From: Triticum aestivum
Taxonomy: Eukaryota; Streptophyta; Magnoliopsida; Poales; Poaceae
DNA length: 64,000 nucleotides
Reading direction: 5' to 3'
Assembly: GCF_018294505.1 (NCBI RefSeq)
Contig: NC_057796.1
Location: 269,706,982-269,770,981 of the forward strand
A program made the translations under genes and the position numbers. Of the stretch, positions 12,391 through 23,490 are shown in pieces; the first letter of the stretch is position 1; each line of letters begins with the position of its first letter. The notes beneath the pieces were generated by a model. That model did no database searches, was not told the DNA's origin, and saw only the letters and a program-made list of their open reading frames with translations.

Positions 12391-13295
12391 ATCTACAACG
12401 CAACCCTCAACCATAAGGACATCTCCAACGCGTACCATCAAAACGCCCGCGAAGGCCGTGTACGAACGCACTTTGCGATCCAACGCGGCATCCCATCAAT
12501 CCGCGGGCACATCCGGTTCTTTGAAATCCCGTAAATGAAACACAAACCAGGGGAGCTTTGTGGGCGTCCGGACCACAACATGTACGTGATGGACACCCGG
12601 GACCCACCCAAAAACCTCTCCATCGAAAAGCCTCTCCTCACGAAGTTGTAGCCGCACATTCATGCCGGTCAGCGCTGCTTCAAAGCAGACGTGACTCCAC
12701 GGCATTGATGTCAGTCCGAGTGAGGCGACCGAACGAGTAGGCGGCGCCACTTTAATGTTGATGCAGCGACCGAGAAGCATACTCCAAAAGGTGTGCCATA
12801 CTGAAGGCAGCTTCCTGCTCCTTCACCGGGGCACGCATATTTAAGCACGGCTCCGATGCCGTCCACTCCACACTGCACCACTCCTCTCTGCCCACAGCTT
12901 ATCCGATCCTCTCCACTTCGGTGCCGTCCCCAACGCACCGCACCATGCGGACGCAATGGTTCTCCGTGCCGGCAAGTAGCGGCTCCGGATCTTCTTCCTG
13001 GGTACATATTTTGGCGCCGCCATGATTGCTCTCTGGGGCCCTCGACCTCCACGGCGGGCGGCCCCTCTGGGATAGGGTCAGCGTTAGTTGCGGCAACCCT
13101 CCGCACGACTCAAGAGGAAGCAGAGTAGCTCGTCCGCGAGTGCCAAACGGCGGAGGGGCTGGGTTGCCGTGCTCCCACACCCTTCCGCCGCTAGAAGAAC
13201 CACCCTGATGACGGTAGCGGCATAGAGGGTACGAAGGATGCGTACGAGGTCACCGTCCGCTACAAAATAGTTTTGTTTTTTAGGTTTTTATTAGT
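12391..13295. other. GC-rich, gene-like remnant of unknown identity
   Basis: This GC-rich island in AT-rich surroundings begins with a phrase (ACATCTCCAACGCG, about 12419) typical of the edges of Triticeae Harbinger-like repeats. It contains several overlapping short ORFs on both strands (for example 12856-13128 plus, 12711-13106 minus), none with a domain I recognise. It may be a decayed transposon-associated gene. No function is claimed. Confidence 0.35.
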
Positions 13296-13510
13296 TGAAT
13301 GGGCGAAATATCCTCCGTTTTATGTAAAATATATCAAATTTATGTCTGTTTGAATGAATTCCGTCGTCTTTACATCAATTACGTTCGAATTTATTTCTAT
13401 TGCGGGGGAACGCTTACGGTGATTGTTGAATCTTTTATGACCGGTTCTCGTATCACTCTTTGCAGACGCGTTCACAGACAAATACTATTTATGTTTTGAG
13501 GAGCGGCCTT

Positions 13511-14384
13511 AGAGCATCTCCACTTGTTCGACCCCCCAGCGCACCCTGCGATTGCGGTTTGGCCTATGCGCTGATGAGTTTTTCGCCCTGGGGGCGATCC
13601 AGTTCCCAGCTATGCCCCCAGGTTTCGGCCCCAAGACACACATAAATTCAAACTTGTCTTTCCCGCTGCCAAAAAATGCCACAAGTTCGGCGATCATCGG
13701 CGATATGCCACAGTTCGGCGATCATCATGCCACAGTTCGGCGATCCAACATACACATAAGTTCGGCGTTCAAAAGGAAGGACGTGTAGACAAAGGAATGC
13801 ATCAAACGATGGGCTCCTCCGGCGTGGGACTGGCCGCCGTCGACGTGCTCGGTGTCGGAGTGGCTTATGTGCTCGGTGTCGGCCTGGATACTGTGCTCGG
13901 CGTCGGCGTGGCTTCATCGCTCGGGCTAGGCGTCGGCGTTGGAGTCGGCGTGGGCGTAGGCGCGGTGGTCGAAAGCATCTGGTTCAAGATGAAGCCGCGC
14001 TCCACCAGGTACCACGCCTTGACCTACTCGTCCATCGTCGACATGTCCGCCCCCATCAAGAATGCCAGGTCGGTGTTCCTCTTCTTCGCAACGACATTGG
14101 TCCGGAGTAGGTCGAGCTTCACGTCATGCTTCGTCATCAACGCCGACCATTGCGCGTCGGATTTCTCCTTCCTCTTTGCGGTGTTGTTCTTGGCGTCGGT
14201 GATGCACTGCTCGATCGATAATTGTAGCCACTCGGTAGCCGGTGTCACGTCCCTCGCCGTCTTGGCTCTTTTGTTGCCATCAGGGCGCCCATCCACCGCC
14301 CCCGGGACGGGCCCGTTCGGCTTGTATGTCTCCTTGGCCTTGGCGATGGTGAGTCAGACATCCCTCCTCTTCTCGCACGACTCG
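13511..14384 (-). mobile_element. Possible PIF/Harbinger element remnant
   Basis: The sequence GAGCATCTCCACTTG follows TTA at 13508-13510, the target typical of PIF/Harbinger elements. An ORF of the kind linked to these elements lies inside (13800-14384). The right side is cut by the LTR of Angela copy B, so no second terminus is seen. Confidence 0.4.
13800..14384 (-). pseudogene. NAM-associated / Harbinger ORF1-like C-terminal fragment
   Basis: Minus-strand translation gives GRPDGNKRAKTARD, then LQLSIEQCITDAKNNTAKR, WSALMTKHDVKLDLLRTN, VVAKKRNTDLAFLMGADM and STMDE followed by W-x-L-x-E-R-G. A long Thr/Pro/Ser repeat tail reaches a stop near 13800. This pattern matches grass proteins with the NAM-associated C-terminal domain (often labelled glutathione S-transferase T3-like), commonly carried by PIF/Harbinger transposons as a DNA-binding accessory ORF. 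The N-terminal part is missing because Angela copy B inserted at 14385. The plus-strand frame over the same bases is a shadow. Confidence 0.65.
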
Positions 14385-16117
14385 TGTTGGGGAACGCAGT
14401 AATTTCAAAAAATTACCTACGCACACGCAAGATCCATCTAGGTGATGCATAGCAACGAGAGGGGAGAGTGTTATCTACATACCCTCATAGACCGAAAGCG
14501 GAAGCATTATGACAACGCGGTTGATGTAGTCGTACGTCTTCACGATCCGACCGATCCTAGCACCGAAGGTACGGCACCTCTGCGATCTGCACACGTCCAG
14601 CTCGGTGACATCCCACGAACTCTAGATCCAGCTGAGGTCGAGGGAGAGTTTCGTCAGCACGACGGCGTGGTGACGGTCATGATGAAGTTACCGGCGCAGG
14701 TCTTCGCCTAAACACTGCAACGATATGACCGAGGTGGAAATCTGTGGAGGGGGGCACCGCACACGGCTAAGACAACTGTCAACTTGTGTGTTCTAGGGTG
14801 CCCCCTACCCCCGTATATAAAGGAGCAAGGGGGAGGCCCGCTGGATCTCATAGGGCGCGCCCCAAGTAGGATTCCTACTAGGAATCCTATTCCTAGTAGG
14901 TTTCCAACAAGGGAAGAGAGGGGAAAGGAAGGAGAGGGAGAGAGGGAGAAGGAAAGGGGGGCGGCGCCCCCCTTCCCTTGTCCTATTCGGACTCCAAGGG
15001 GGCGCGGCCTGCCCTGGCTGCCCTCCTCTCTCTCCACTAAGGCCCATGGTGGCCCATTAATTCCCCCGGGGGGTTCCGGTAACCCCTCCGGAACTCCGGT
15101 TTGACCCGAAAACACCCGGAACACTTCTGGTGTCCGAATAACATGGTCCAATATATCAATCTTTATGTATCGACCATTTCGAGACTGCTCGTCATGTCCG
15201 TGATCTCATCTGGGACTCCTAACTACCTTCGGTACATCAAAACACATAAACTCATAATACTGATCATCATCGAACGTTAAGCGTGCGGACCCTACGGGTT
15301 CGAGAACTATGTAGACATGACTGAGACTCATCTCCGGTCAATAACCAATAGCGGAACCTGGATGCTCATATTGGCTACCACATATTCTACGAAGATCTTT
15401 ATCGGTCAAACCGCATAACAACATACGTTGTTCCCTTTGTCATCGGTATGTTACTTGCCAGAGATTCGATCCTCGGTATCTCAATACCTAGTTCAATCTC
15501 GTTACCGGCAAGTCTCTTTACTCGTTCCGTAATGCATCATCCCACAACTAACTCATTAGTCACATTGCTTGCAAGGCTTATAGTGATGTGCATTACCGAG
15601 AGGGCACAGAGATACCTCTCCGATACACGGAGTGACAAATCCTAATCTCCATCTATGCCAACCCAACAAATACCTTCGGAGACACCTGTTGAGCATCTTT
15701 ATAATCACCCAGTTACGTTGTAAGTTTGATAGCACACAAAGTGTTCCTCCGGTATTCGGGAGTTGCACAATCTCATAGTCAGAGGAACATGTATAAGTCA
15801 TGCAGAAAGCAATAGCAATAAAACTTAACGATCATTATGCTAAGCTAACGGATGGGTCTTGTCCATCACATCATTCTCTAATGATGTGATCCCATTCATC
15901 AAATGACAACACATGTCTATGGTTAGGAAACTTAACCGTCTTTGATTAACGAGCTAGTCTAGTAGAGGCATACTAGGGACACTCTGTTTTGTCTATGTAT
16001 TCACACATGTACTAAGTTTCCAGTTAATACAATTCTAGCATGAATAATAAACATTATCATGATATAAGGAAATATAAATAATAACTTTATTATTGCCTCT
16101 AGGGCATATTTCCTTCA
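14385..16117 (-). repeat. 3' LTR of Angela-like copy B
   Basis: The LTR is 1733 bp, beginning TGTTGGGGAACGCAG and ending TTTCCTTCA on the plus strand. It matches the right LTR (20942-22307) closely throughout the shared part. A minus-strand TATA (CTTTATATAC) lies at about 14813-14822. Confidence 0.92.
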
Positions 16118-16118
16118 G

Positions 16119-16130
16119 TCTCCCACCTGC
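16119..16130 (-). promoter_or_regulatory. Polypurine tract of copy B
   Basis: The minus strand reads GCAGGTGGGAGA one base before the 3' LTR, the expected plus-strand primer site. Confidence 0.8.
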
Positions 16131-16300
16131 ACTAGAGTCAATAATCTAGTTCACATCGCCATGTGATTTAACACCAATAGTTCACATCATCATGTGATTA
16201 ACACCCATAGTTCACATCGCCATGTGCCCAACACCCAAAGGGTTTACTAGAGTCAGTAATCTAGTTCACATCGCCATGTGATTAACACCCAAAGAGTACT
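16131..16300 (-). repeat. Short tandem repeats between pol and PPT of copy B
   Basis: Four copies of AGTTCACATCGCCATGTGAT or near variants, spaced about 33-70 bases apart with AACACCCA(A/T)AG between them. They lie just upstream of the PPT in element sense. Confidence 0.75.
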
Positions 16301-16339
16301 AAGGTGTGATTATGTTTTGCTTGTGAGAGAGGTTTAGTC

Positions 16340-18700
16340 AATGGGTCTGCCACATTCAGATGCGTATGTATTTTGCAAATTTCTATGTCTACAATGCTCT
16401 GCACGGAGCTACTCTAGCTAAATGCTCCCACTTTCAATATGTATCCGGATCGAGACTCAGAGTCATCCAGATCGGTGTCAAAGCTTGCATCGACGTAACG
16501 CTTTACTACGAACTCTTTATCACCTCCATAACCGAGAAATATTTCCTTAGTCGTCTAAGGATAATTTTGACCACTATCCAGTGATCTCCTGGATCACTAT
16601 TGTTCCCCCTTGCCAAACTCATGGTGAGGTATACAATAGGTCTGGTACATAGCATGGCATACTTTATAGAACCTATGGCTGAGGCATAGGGAATGACTTT
16701 CATTCTCTTCCTATTTTCTGTCGTGGTCGGGTTTGAGTCTTACTCAACTTTACACCTTACAGGCAAGAACTCCTTCTTTGACTGTTCCATTTTGAACTAC
16801 TTCAAAATCTTGTCAGGGTATGTACTCATTGAAAAATCTTATCAAGCGTCTTGATCTATCTCTATAGATCTTGATGCCCAATATGTAAGCAGCTTCACCG
16901 AGGTCTTTCTTTGAAAAACTCCTTTCAAATACTCCTTTATGCTTTCCAGAAAATTCTACATTATTTCCGATCAACAATATATATGTCATTCACATATACT
17001 TATCACAAAGGCTGTAGTGCTCCCACTCACTTTCTTGTAAATACAGGCTTCACCGCAAGTCTGTATAAAACTATATGCTTTGATCAACTTATCAAAGCGT
17101 ATATTCCAACTCCGAGATGCTTGCACCAGTCCATAGATGGATCGCTATAGCTTGCACATTTTGTTAGCACCTTTAGGATTGACACAACCTTCTGGTTGCA
17201 TCATATACAACTCTTCTTTAATAAATCCATTAAGGAATGCAATTTTGTTATCCATTTGCCAGATTTCATAAAATGCGGCAATCGCTAACATGATTCGGAC
17301 AGACTTAAGCATCGCTACGAGTGAGAAGCTCTCATCATAGTCAACACCTTGAAATTGTCGAAAAACCTTTCGTGACAAGTTGAGCTTTGTAGATAGTAAC
17401 ACTACCATCAGCGTCCGTCTTCCTCTTGAAGATCCATTTATTCTCAATGGCTTCCCGATCATTGGGCAATTCCACTAAGGTCCATACTTTGTTTTCATAC
17501 ATGGATCCTATCTCAGATTTCATGGCTTTAAACCATTTTGCGGAATCTGGGCTCATCATCACTTCCTCATAGTTCGTAGGTTCGTCATGGTCTAGTAACA
17601 TGACTTCCAGAACCGGATTACCGTACCACTCTGGTGCGGAACATACTCTGGTTGACCTACGAGGTTCGGTAGTAACTTGATCTGAAGTTTCATGATCATC
17701 ATCATTAACTACCTCACTAATTGGTGTAGGCATCACTGGAACTAATTTTTTTGATGAACTACTTTCCAATTTGGGAGAAGGTACAATTACCTCATCAAGT
17801 TCTACTTTCCTCCCACTCACTTCTTTTGAGAGAAACTTCTTCTCTAGAAAGAATCCATTCTTAGCAACAAAGATCTTGCCTTCGGATCTGTGATAGAAGG
17901 TGTACCCAACATTTTCTTTTGGGTATCCTATGAAGACGCACATCTCCGATTTGGGTTCAAGCTTATCAGGTTGAAACTTTTTCACATAAGCATCGCAGCC
18001 CTAAACTTTAAGAAACGACAGCTTAGGTTTCTAGCCAAACCATAGTTCATACGATGTCGTCTCAACGGATTAGACGGTGCCCTATTTAACGTGAATGTAG
18101 ATGTCTCTAATGCATAACCCCAAAACGATAGTGGTAAATCGGTAAGAGACATCATAGATTGCACTATATCCAATAAAGTATGGTTATGACGTTCGGACAC
18201 ACCATTAAGCTGTGGTGTTCTAGGTGGCATGAGTTTGTGAAACTATTCCACATGGTTTTAATTGAAGACCAAACTCGTAACTCAAATATTCGTCTCTGCG
18301 ATATTTTCATGTTACGATGATTTTCCACTTCACTCTGAAATTCTTTGAACTTTTCAAATGTTTCAGACTTATGTTTCATTAAGTAGATATACCCATATCT
18401 TCTCAAATCATCTGTGAAGGTCAGAAAATAATGATACCCGCCGCGAGCATCAACACTCATCGGACCGCATACATCAGTATGTATTCGTTCCAATACATCA
18501 GAACATTATGAATATGTGTATCACTACGATCGAGATTCAATAAACCATTCACCTTGGGTGTATGACCACAGAAGGTTTTATTCATGTAAACAGAATAACA
18601 ATTATTCTTTAACTTAAATGAATAACCGTATTGCAATAAACATGATCCAATCATATTTATGCTCAACGCAAACACCAAATAACATTTCTTTTAGGTTCAA
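16340..18700 (-). pseudogene. Copy B pol: integrase, RT and RNase H, heavily degraded
   Basis: In minus-strand order, integrase shows GPMSVDARGGYHYFLTFTDD (about 18400-18470) and NGVSERHNHTLLD (about 18170-18210), but the segment with the middle catalytic Asp is damaged. RT shows WIFKRKTDADGSV (about 17390-17430), MDNKIAFLNGFIKEELYMMQ (about 17210-17260) and the active site at about 16987-17000, which reads YVND instead of YVDD. The C-terminal block MKVIPYASAIGSI lies at 16665-16703. RNase H is reduced by a large internal deletion that joins the SGY block nearly directly to ADPLTKPLSQ. Several frameshifts and stops. Inactive. Confidence 0.88.
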
Positions 18701-18749
18701 CACTAATCCCGAAGGTAAAGGGAGTGTGTGATGGTGATCTTAAGTAGTC

Positions 18750-19690
18750 TCTGTTTATTTTGCAACTCCCGTGCCGAGTTACTACTCTTAGCAACTGAAC
18801 CAGTATTAAATACTGAGGGGTTGCTATAAACGATAGCAAAGTACACATCAATAACATGTATATTAAATATACTTTTGTTCACTTTGCCATCCTTCTTATC
18901 CGCCAAGTTTTTTTTGGGGGGCAGTTCCGCTTCGAGTGACCAGTTCCTTTGCGGTAAAACCACTTAGTTTCAGGCTTTAGGTCTAGCTTTGGGCTTCTTA
19001 ATGTGAGTGGCAACTTGCTTGCCATTCTTCTTGAAGTTCCCTTTCTTTTCCTTGCCCTTTTACTTGAAACTAGTGGTCTTGTCAACCATCAACACTTTAT
19101 GCTTTTTCTTGATTTCTACCTTCGCCGATTTCAGCATCACGAAGAGCGTGGGAATCGTTTCCGTTATCCCTTGCATATTATAGTTCATCACGAAGTTCTA
19201 GTAACTTGGTGATAGTGCTAGAGAACTTTGTCAATCACTATATTATTTGGAAGATTAACTCCCACTCGATTCCAAGTGACTGTAGTACTCAGACAATCTG
19301 AGCACATGCTCACTGGTTGAGCTATTCTCCTCCATCTTGTAGGCAAAGTACTTGTCACAGGTCTCATACCTCTCAAATCGGGCATGAGTCTGAAATACCA
19401 ATTTCAGCTCTTGGAACATCTTATATGCTCCATGGCGTTCAAAACATTTTTGAAGTCCCGGTTCTAAGCCGTAAAGCATGGTGCACTAAACTATAAAGTA
19501 GTTATCATACCGAGCTTGCCAAACTTTCATAATGTCTGCATCTGCTCCTGCAATAGGTCCATCACCTAGCGGTGCATCAAGGACATAATTCTTCTGTGCA
19601 GCAATGAGGACAATCCTGAGATCACGGACCTAGTCCGCATCATTGCTACTATCATCTTTCAACATAGTTTTTCTCTAGGAACATATCAAA
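18750..19690 (-). pseudogene. Copy B gag with damaged zinc knuckle
   Basis: Minus-strand fragments give MLYGLEPGLQKCFERHGAYK (about 19420-19479), YKMEENSSTSEHVLRLSEYY (about 19270-19335), a Lys-rich linker and a zinc knuckle near 18930-18970. Gag forms the virus-like particle and its CCHC knuckle binds RNA. The knuckle reads WFYRKGTGHSKRNC, so the first two cysteines of CX2CX4HX4C are lost. The protease segment downstream is barely recognisable. Frames are interrupted in several places. Confidence 0.82.
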
Positions 19691-20927
19691 AATAAATGGG
19701 GAGCTACATCATGAGCTATTGATCTACAACATAGTTATGCAAATACTATCAGGACTAAGTTCATGATAAATTAAAGTTCAATTAATCACATTACTTAAGA
19801 ACTCCCACTTAGATAGACATCCCTCTAGTCATCTAAATGATCACGTGATCCATATCAACTAAACCATGTCCGATCATCACATGAGATGGAGAAGTTTTCA
19901 ACGGTGAACATCACTATGTTGATCATATCTACTATATGATTCACGCTCGACCTTTCGGTCTTAGTGTTCCGAGACCACATCTGCATCTGCTAGGCTCATC
20001 AAGTTTAACCCAAGTATTCTGCGTGTGCAAAACTGGCTTGCACCCGTTGTATGTGAACGTAGAGCTTATCACACCCGATCATCACGTGGTGTCTCGGCAC
20101 AACGAAGTTTCACAACGGTGCATACTCAGGGAGAACACTTGTACAAATTTAGTGAGAGATCATCTTATAGTGCTATCATCGAACTAAGCAAAATAAGATG
20201 CATAAAGGATAAACATCACATGAAATCAATATAAGTGATATGATATGGCCATCATCATCTTGTGCCTTTGATCTCCATCTCCAAAGCACCGTCATGATCA
20301 CCATCATCACCGGCTTGACACCTTGATCTCCATCGAAGCATCGTTGTCGTCTCGCCAACTATTGCTATCACGACTATCGCTACCGCTTAGTGATAAAGTA
20401 AAGCAATTACATGGCGCTTGCATCTTATGCAATAAAGAGACAACCATAAGGCTCCTGCCAGTTGCCGAAAGTGTTACAAAACATGATCATCTCATACAAC
20501 AATTTATATATCATCACGTCTTGACCATATCACATCACAGCATACCCTGCAAAAACAAGTTAAACGTCCTCTACTTGTTGTTGCAAATTTTACGTGGCTG
20601 CTACGGGTTTAGCAAGAACTGTTCTTACCTACGCATCAAAAACCATAATGATTTTTCGTCAAGTGTGTTGTTTTAACCTTCAACAAGGACCGGGCATAGT
20701 CACACTCGATTCAACTAAAGTTTGAGAAACTGACACCCGCCAGCCACCCGTGTGCAAAGCACGCCGGTAGAACCAGTCTCGCGTAAGCATACGCGTAATG
20801 TCGGTCCGGGCCGCTTCATCCAACAATACCGCCGAACCAAAGTATGACATGCTGGTAAGCAGTATGATTATTATCGCCCACAACTCTTTGTGTCCTACTC
20901 GTGCATATAACATCTACGCATAGACCT
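19691..20927 (-). other. Leader (5' untranslated part) of copy B
   Basis: Non-coding sequence between the PBS and gag, colinear with 6311-7507 in copy A and partly with 29688-30515 in copy C. The stretch CCTGCAAAAACAAGTT (about 20548) corresponds to the point where copy C begins. Confidence 0.75.
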
Positions 20928-20940
20928 GCCTCTGATACCA
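20928..20940 (-). promoter_or_regulatory. Primer-binding site of copy B (one substitution)
   Basis: The minus strand reads TGGTATCAGAGGC, one base away from the LTR end. It differs at one base from the canonical Met-tRNA site seen in copy A. Confidence 0.82.
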
Positions 20941-20941
20941 C

Positions 20942-22307
20942 TGTTGGGGAACGCAGTAATTTCAAAAAAATTCCTACGCACACGCAAGATCCATCTAGGT
21001 GATGCATAGCAACGAGAGAGGAGAGTGTTATCTACGTATCCTCGTAGACCAAAATCGGAAGCGTTATGACAATGCGGTAGATGTAGTCGTACGTCTTCAC
21101 GATCCGATCGGTCCTAGCACCGAAGGTACGACACCTCCACGATCTGCAGACGTTCAGCTCGGTGACGTCCCATGAACTCTAGATCTAGCTGAGGTCGAGG
21201 GAGAGTTTCGTGAGCACGTCGGCGTGGTGACGGTGATCATGAAGTTACCGGCGCAGGGCTTCGCCTAAGCACTGCAACGATATGACCGAGGTGGAAATCT
21301 GTGGAGGGGGGCACCACACACGGCTAAGACAACTGTCAACTTGTGTGTTCTAGGGTGCCCCCTGCCCCCGTATATAAAGGAGCAAGGGGGAGGCCGGCCG
21401 GCCCTCATAGGGCGCCCCAAGTAGGATTCCTACTAGGAATCATATGCCTAGTAGGTTTCCAACAAGGGAAGAGAGGGGAAAGGAAGGAGAGGGAGAGAGG
21501 GAGAAGGAAAGGGGGGCGCCGCCCCCCTTCCCTTCTCCTATTCGGACTCCAAGGGGGCGCGGCCTGCCCTGGCTGCCCTCCTCTCTCTGCACTAAGGCCC
21601 ATGGTGTCCCATTAATTACCCCGGGGGGTTCCGGTAACCCCTCCGGCACTCCGATTTTACCCGAAACCACCCGGAACACTTCCGGTGTCCGACTAACATG
21701 GTCCAATATATCAATCTTTATGTATCGACCATTTCGAGACTCCTCGTCATGTCCGTGATCTCATCTGGGACTCCGAACTACCTTCGGTACATCAAAACAC
21801 ATAAACTCACAATACCAATCGTCATCGAACGTTAAGCGTGCGGACCCTACGGGTTCGAGAACTATGTAGACTTGACCGAGACTCATCTCCGGTCAATAAC
21901 CAATAGCGGAACCTGGATGCTCATATTGGCTCCCACATAATCTACGAAGATCTTTATCGGTCAAACCGCATAATAAAATACGTTGTTCCCTTTGTCATCG
22001 GTATGTTACTTGCCCGAGATTCGATCGTCGGTATCTCAATACCTAGTTCAACCTCATTACTGGCAAGTCTCTTTACTCGTTCCGTAATGCATCATCCCGC
22101 AACTAACTCATTAGTCACATTGCTTGCAAGGCTTATAGTGATGTGCATTACCGAGAGGGCCCAGAGATACATCTCCGATACACAGAGTGACAAATCCTAA
22201 TCTCGATCTATGCCAACCCAACAAATACCTTCGGAGACACCTGTAGAGCATCTTTATAATCACCCAGTTACGTTGTGATGTTTGATAGCACACAAAGTGT
22301 TCCTCCG
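20942..22307 (-). repeat. 5' LTR of copy B, major segment
   Basis: 1366 bp matching 14385-15750. The last five bases (CTCCG, 22303-22307) are the target duplicated by the insertion at 22308. A minus-strand TATA lies at about 21369-21378. Confidence 0.9.
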
Positions 22308-23199
22308 TGTTGGATGTGGGGTTCCGGCAAACCCTTAAGGTTCGAACACTGGGATTCACGCGAAGTCTCTCCCTCCTACCGATCTACGCTCTAGCTCGCT
22401 AAGATCTCGCGGATGAACTCGACGAACTTGCAACACAGAAAGACATGGGGTTTATACTGGTTCGGGCCACCGTTGTGGTGTAATACCCTACTCCAGTGTG
22501 GTGGTGGTGGATTGCCTCTTGGGCTGATGAAGAACAGTACAAGGGAAGAACAGCCTCCTAAGGTTGAGGTGTTCTTGTGCTTGTGAACTTGCCGCGTGAG
22601 GATTCGATGCCTCTACTGTGGTGCCTAGCTCTACTTATATAGGCCCTGGTCCTCTTCCCAAATATCGAGCGGGAAGGGAGCCAACAACGGCGGGCAAATT
22701 TGAAGGGGGCAGCTAGTACAAGCTATCCTGACAAAAGCGGTCTTCGCCTGCGAAAAGCTCTGGGGTGACACCGTCTTGGGCTCCACGAGGACCTCCGCCT
22801 TGCCGTCCTCCTGGTCTTGGTCTCGTTGCACCAATATGGCAACCTTTGCCTGATGCCTCGGTACTCTTCGCCTGCGCTGGCCTCCTTAGCACCAAAGAGG
22901 AAATAGAGACGCTGCGCACACTGGCGCCCACCTGGCACCCGCCTAGTATCGTTCGTCATGGCTCACGTCACGAGAGCCTCGTGAGGTTTGCCTCGCCTTT
23001 GATATCAACGCTCCTCGTGAGCCTGCTTGGCTAGGCCACTCCAGAGGAGGTCTTGCGTCGTCTGCCTCGCGAGGCTTGGACCCTCGCGAGGGCCTTGGGT
23101 GCCTTGTTTGACGAAGATGGGCCGTACAGCCTGCTGCTTGGCCACGCTGTGGGCCGCAGGCAGGCAAGTCTGGGGACCCCCGTTCCCAGAACGCCAACA
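22308..23199 (-). repeat. 3' LTR (in element sense) of the Tat-like element
   Basis: Starts TGTTGGATGTGG and ends ACGCCAACA. By eye it differs from the right LTR at about a dozen positions in the first 165 bases, so the insertion is not recent. A minus-strand TATA (CCTATATAAGTAG) lies at about 22631-22643. Confidence 0.9.
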
Positions 23200-23213
23200 G
23201 TAGCCCCCGGGCC
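23200..23213 (-). promoter_or_regulatory. Polypurine tract of the Tat-like element
   Basis: The plus strand reads GTAGCCCCCGGGCC; on the minus strand this is a G-rich tract ending GGGGGCTAC directly before the LTR start TGTTGG. This motif is common before the 3' LTR of grass Gypsy elements. Confidence 0.75.
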
Positions 23214-23490
23214 CAAGGTGCACTCGGGCTTGGCTTCGCGGCGAAGCCAAGGGTCAAGTTCGGAGCACCCCGGGCCCCAAAAGCCTGCGGCCTTGGTCGA
23301 CGCATGGCGGTTGATTGGACGTGGGCATCTCCGCTTCCCCACGCTGCCTTTGAATCCGCCTGGCTATGCGCCCCTGCGGCTTACACAGTTATTCCTCCGC
23401 CTCCTGCGCCTTGCTTCCCCAATTCCCCTGCTTCCTTGTGGCTCGGCTTCTCTTCTCCAATCTGACTTGCGCTCCACCTGCTCCGTCGCC

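Noticed and set aside
13797..14402. A 201-codon plus-strand ORF
   Set aside because: It is the complement of the NAM-associated remnant; its Val/Gly repeats mirror the Thr/Pro tail of the real frame.
14784..15151. ORFs in the Angela LTRs (also 21343-21758 and 9452-9790)
   Set aside because: They lie in the GC- and purine-rich LTR promoter area in several frames, as expected by chance.
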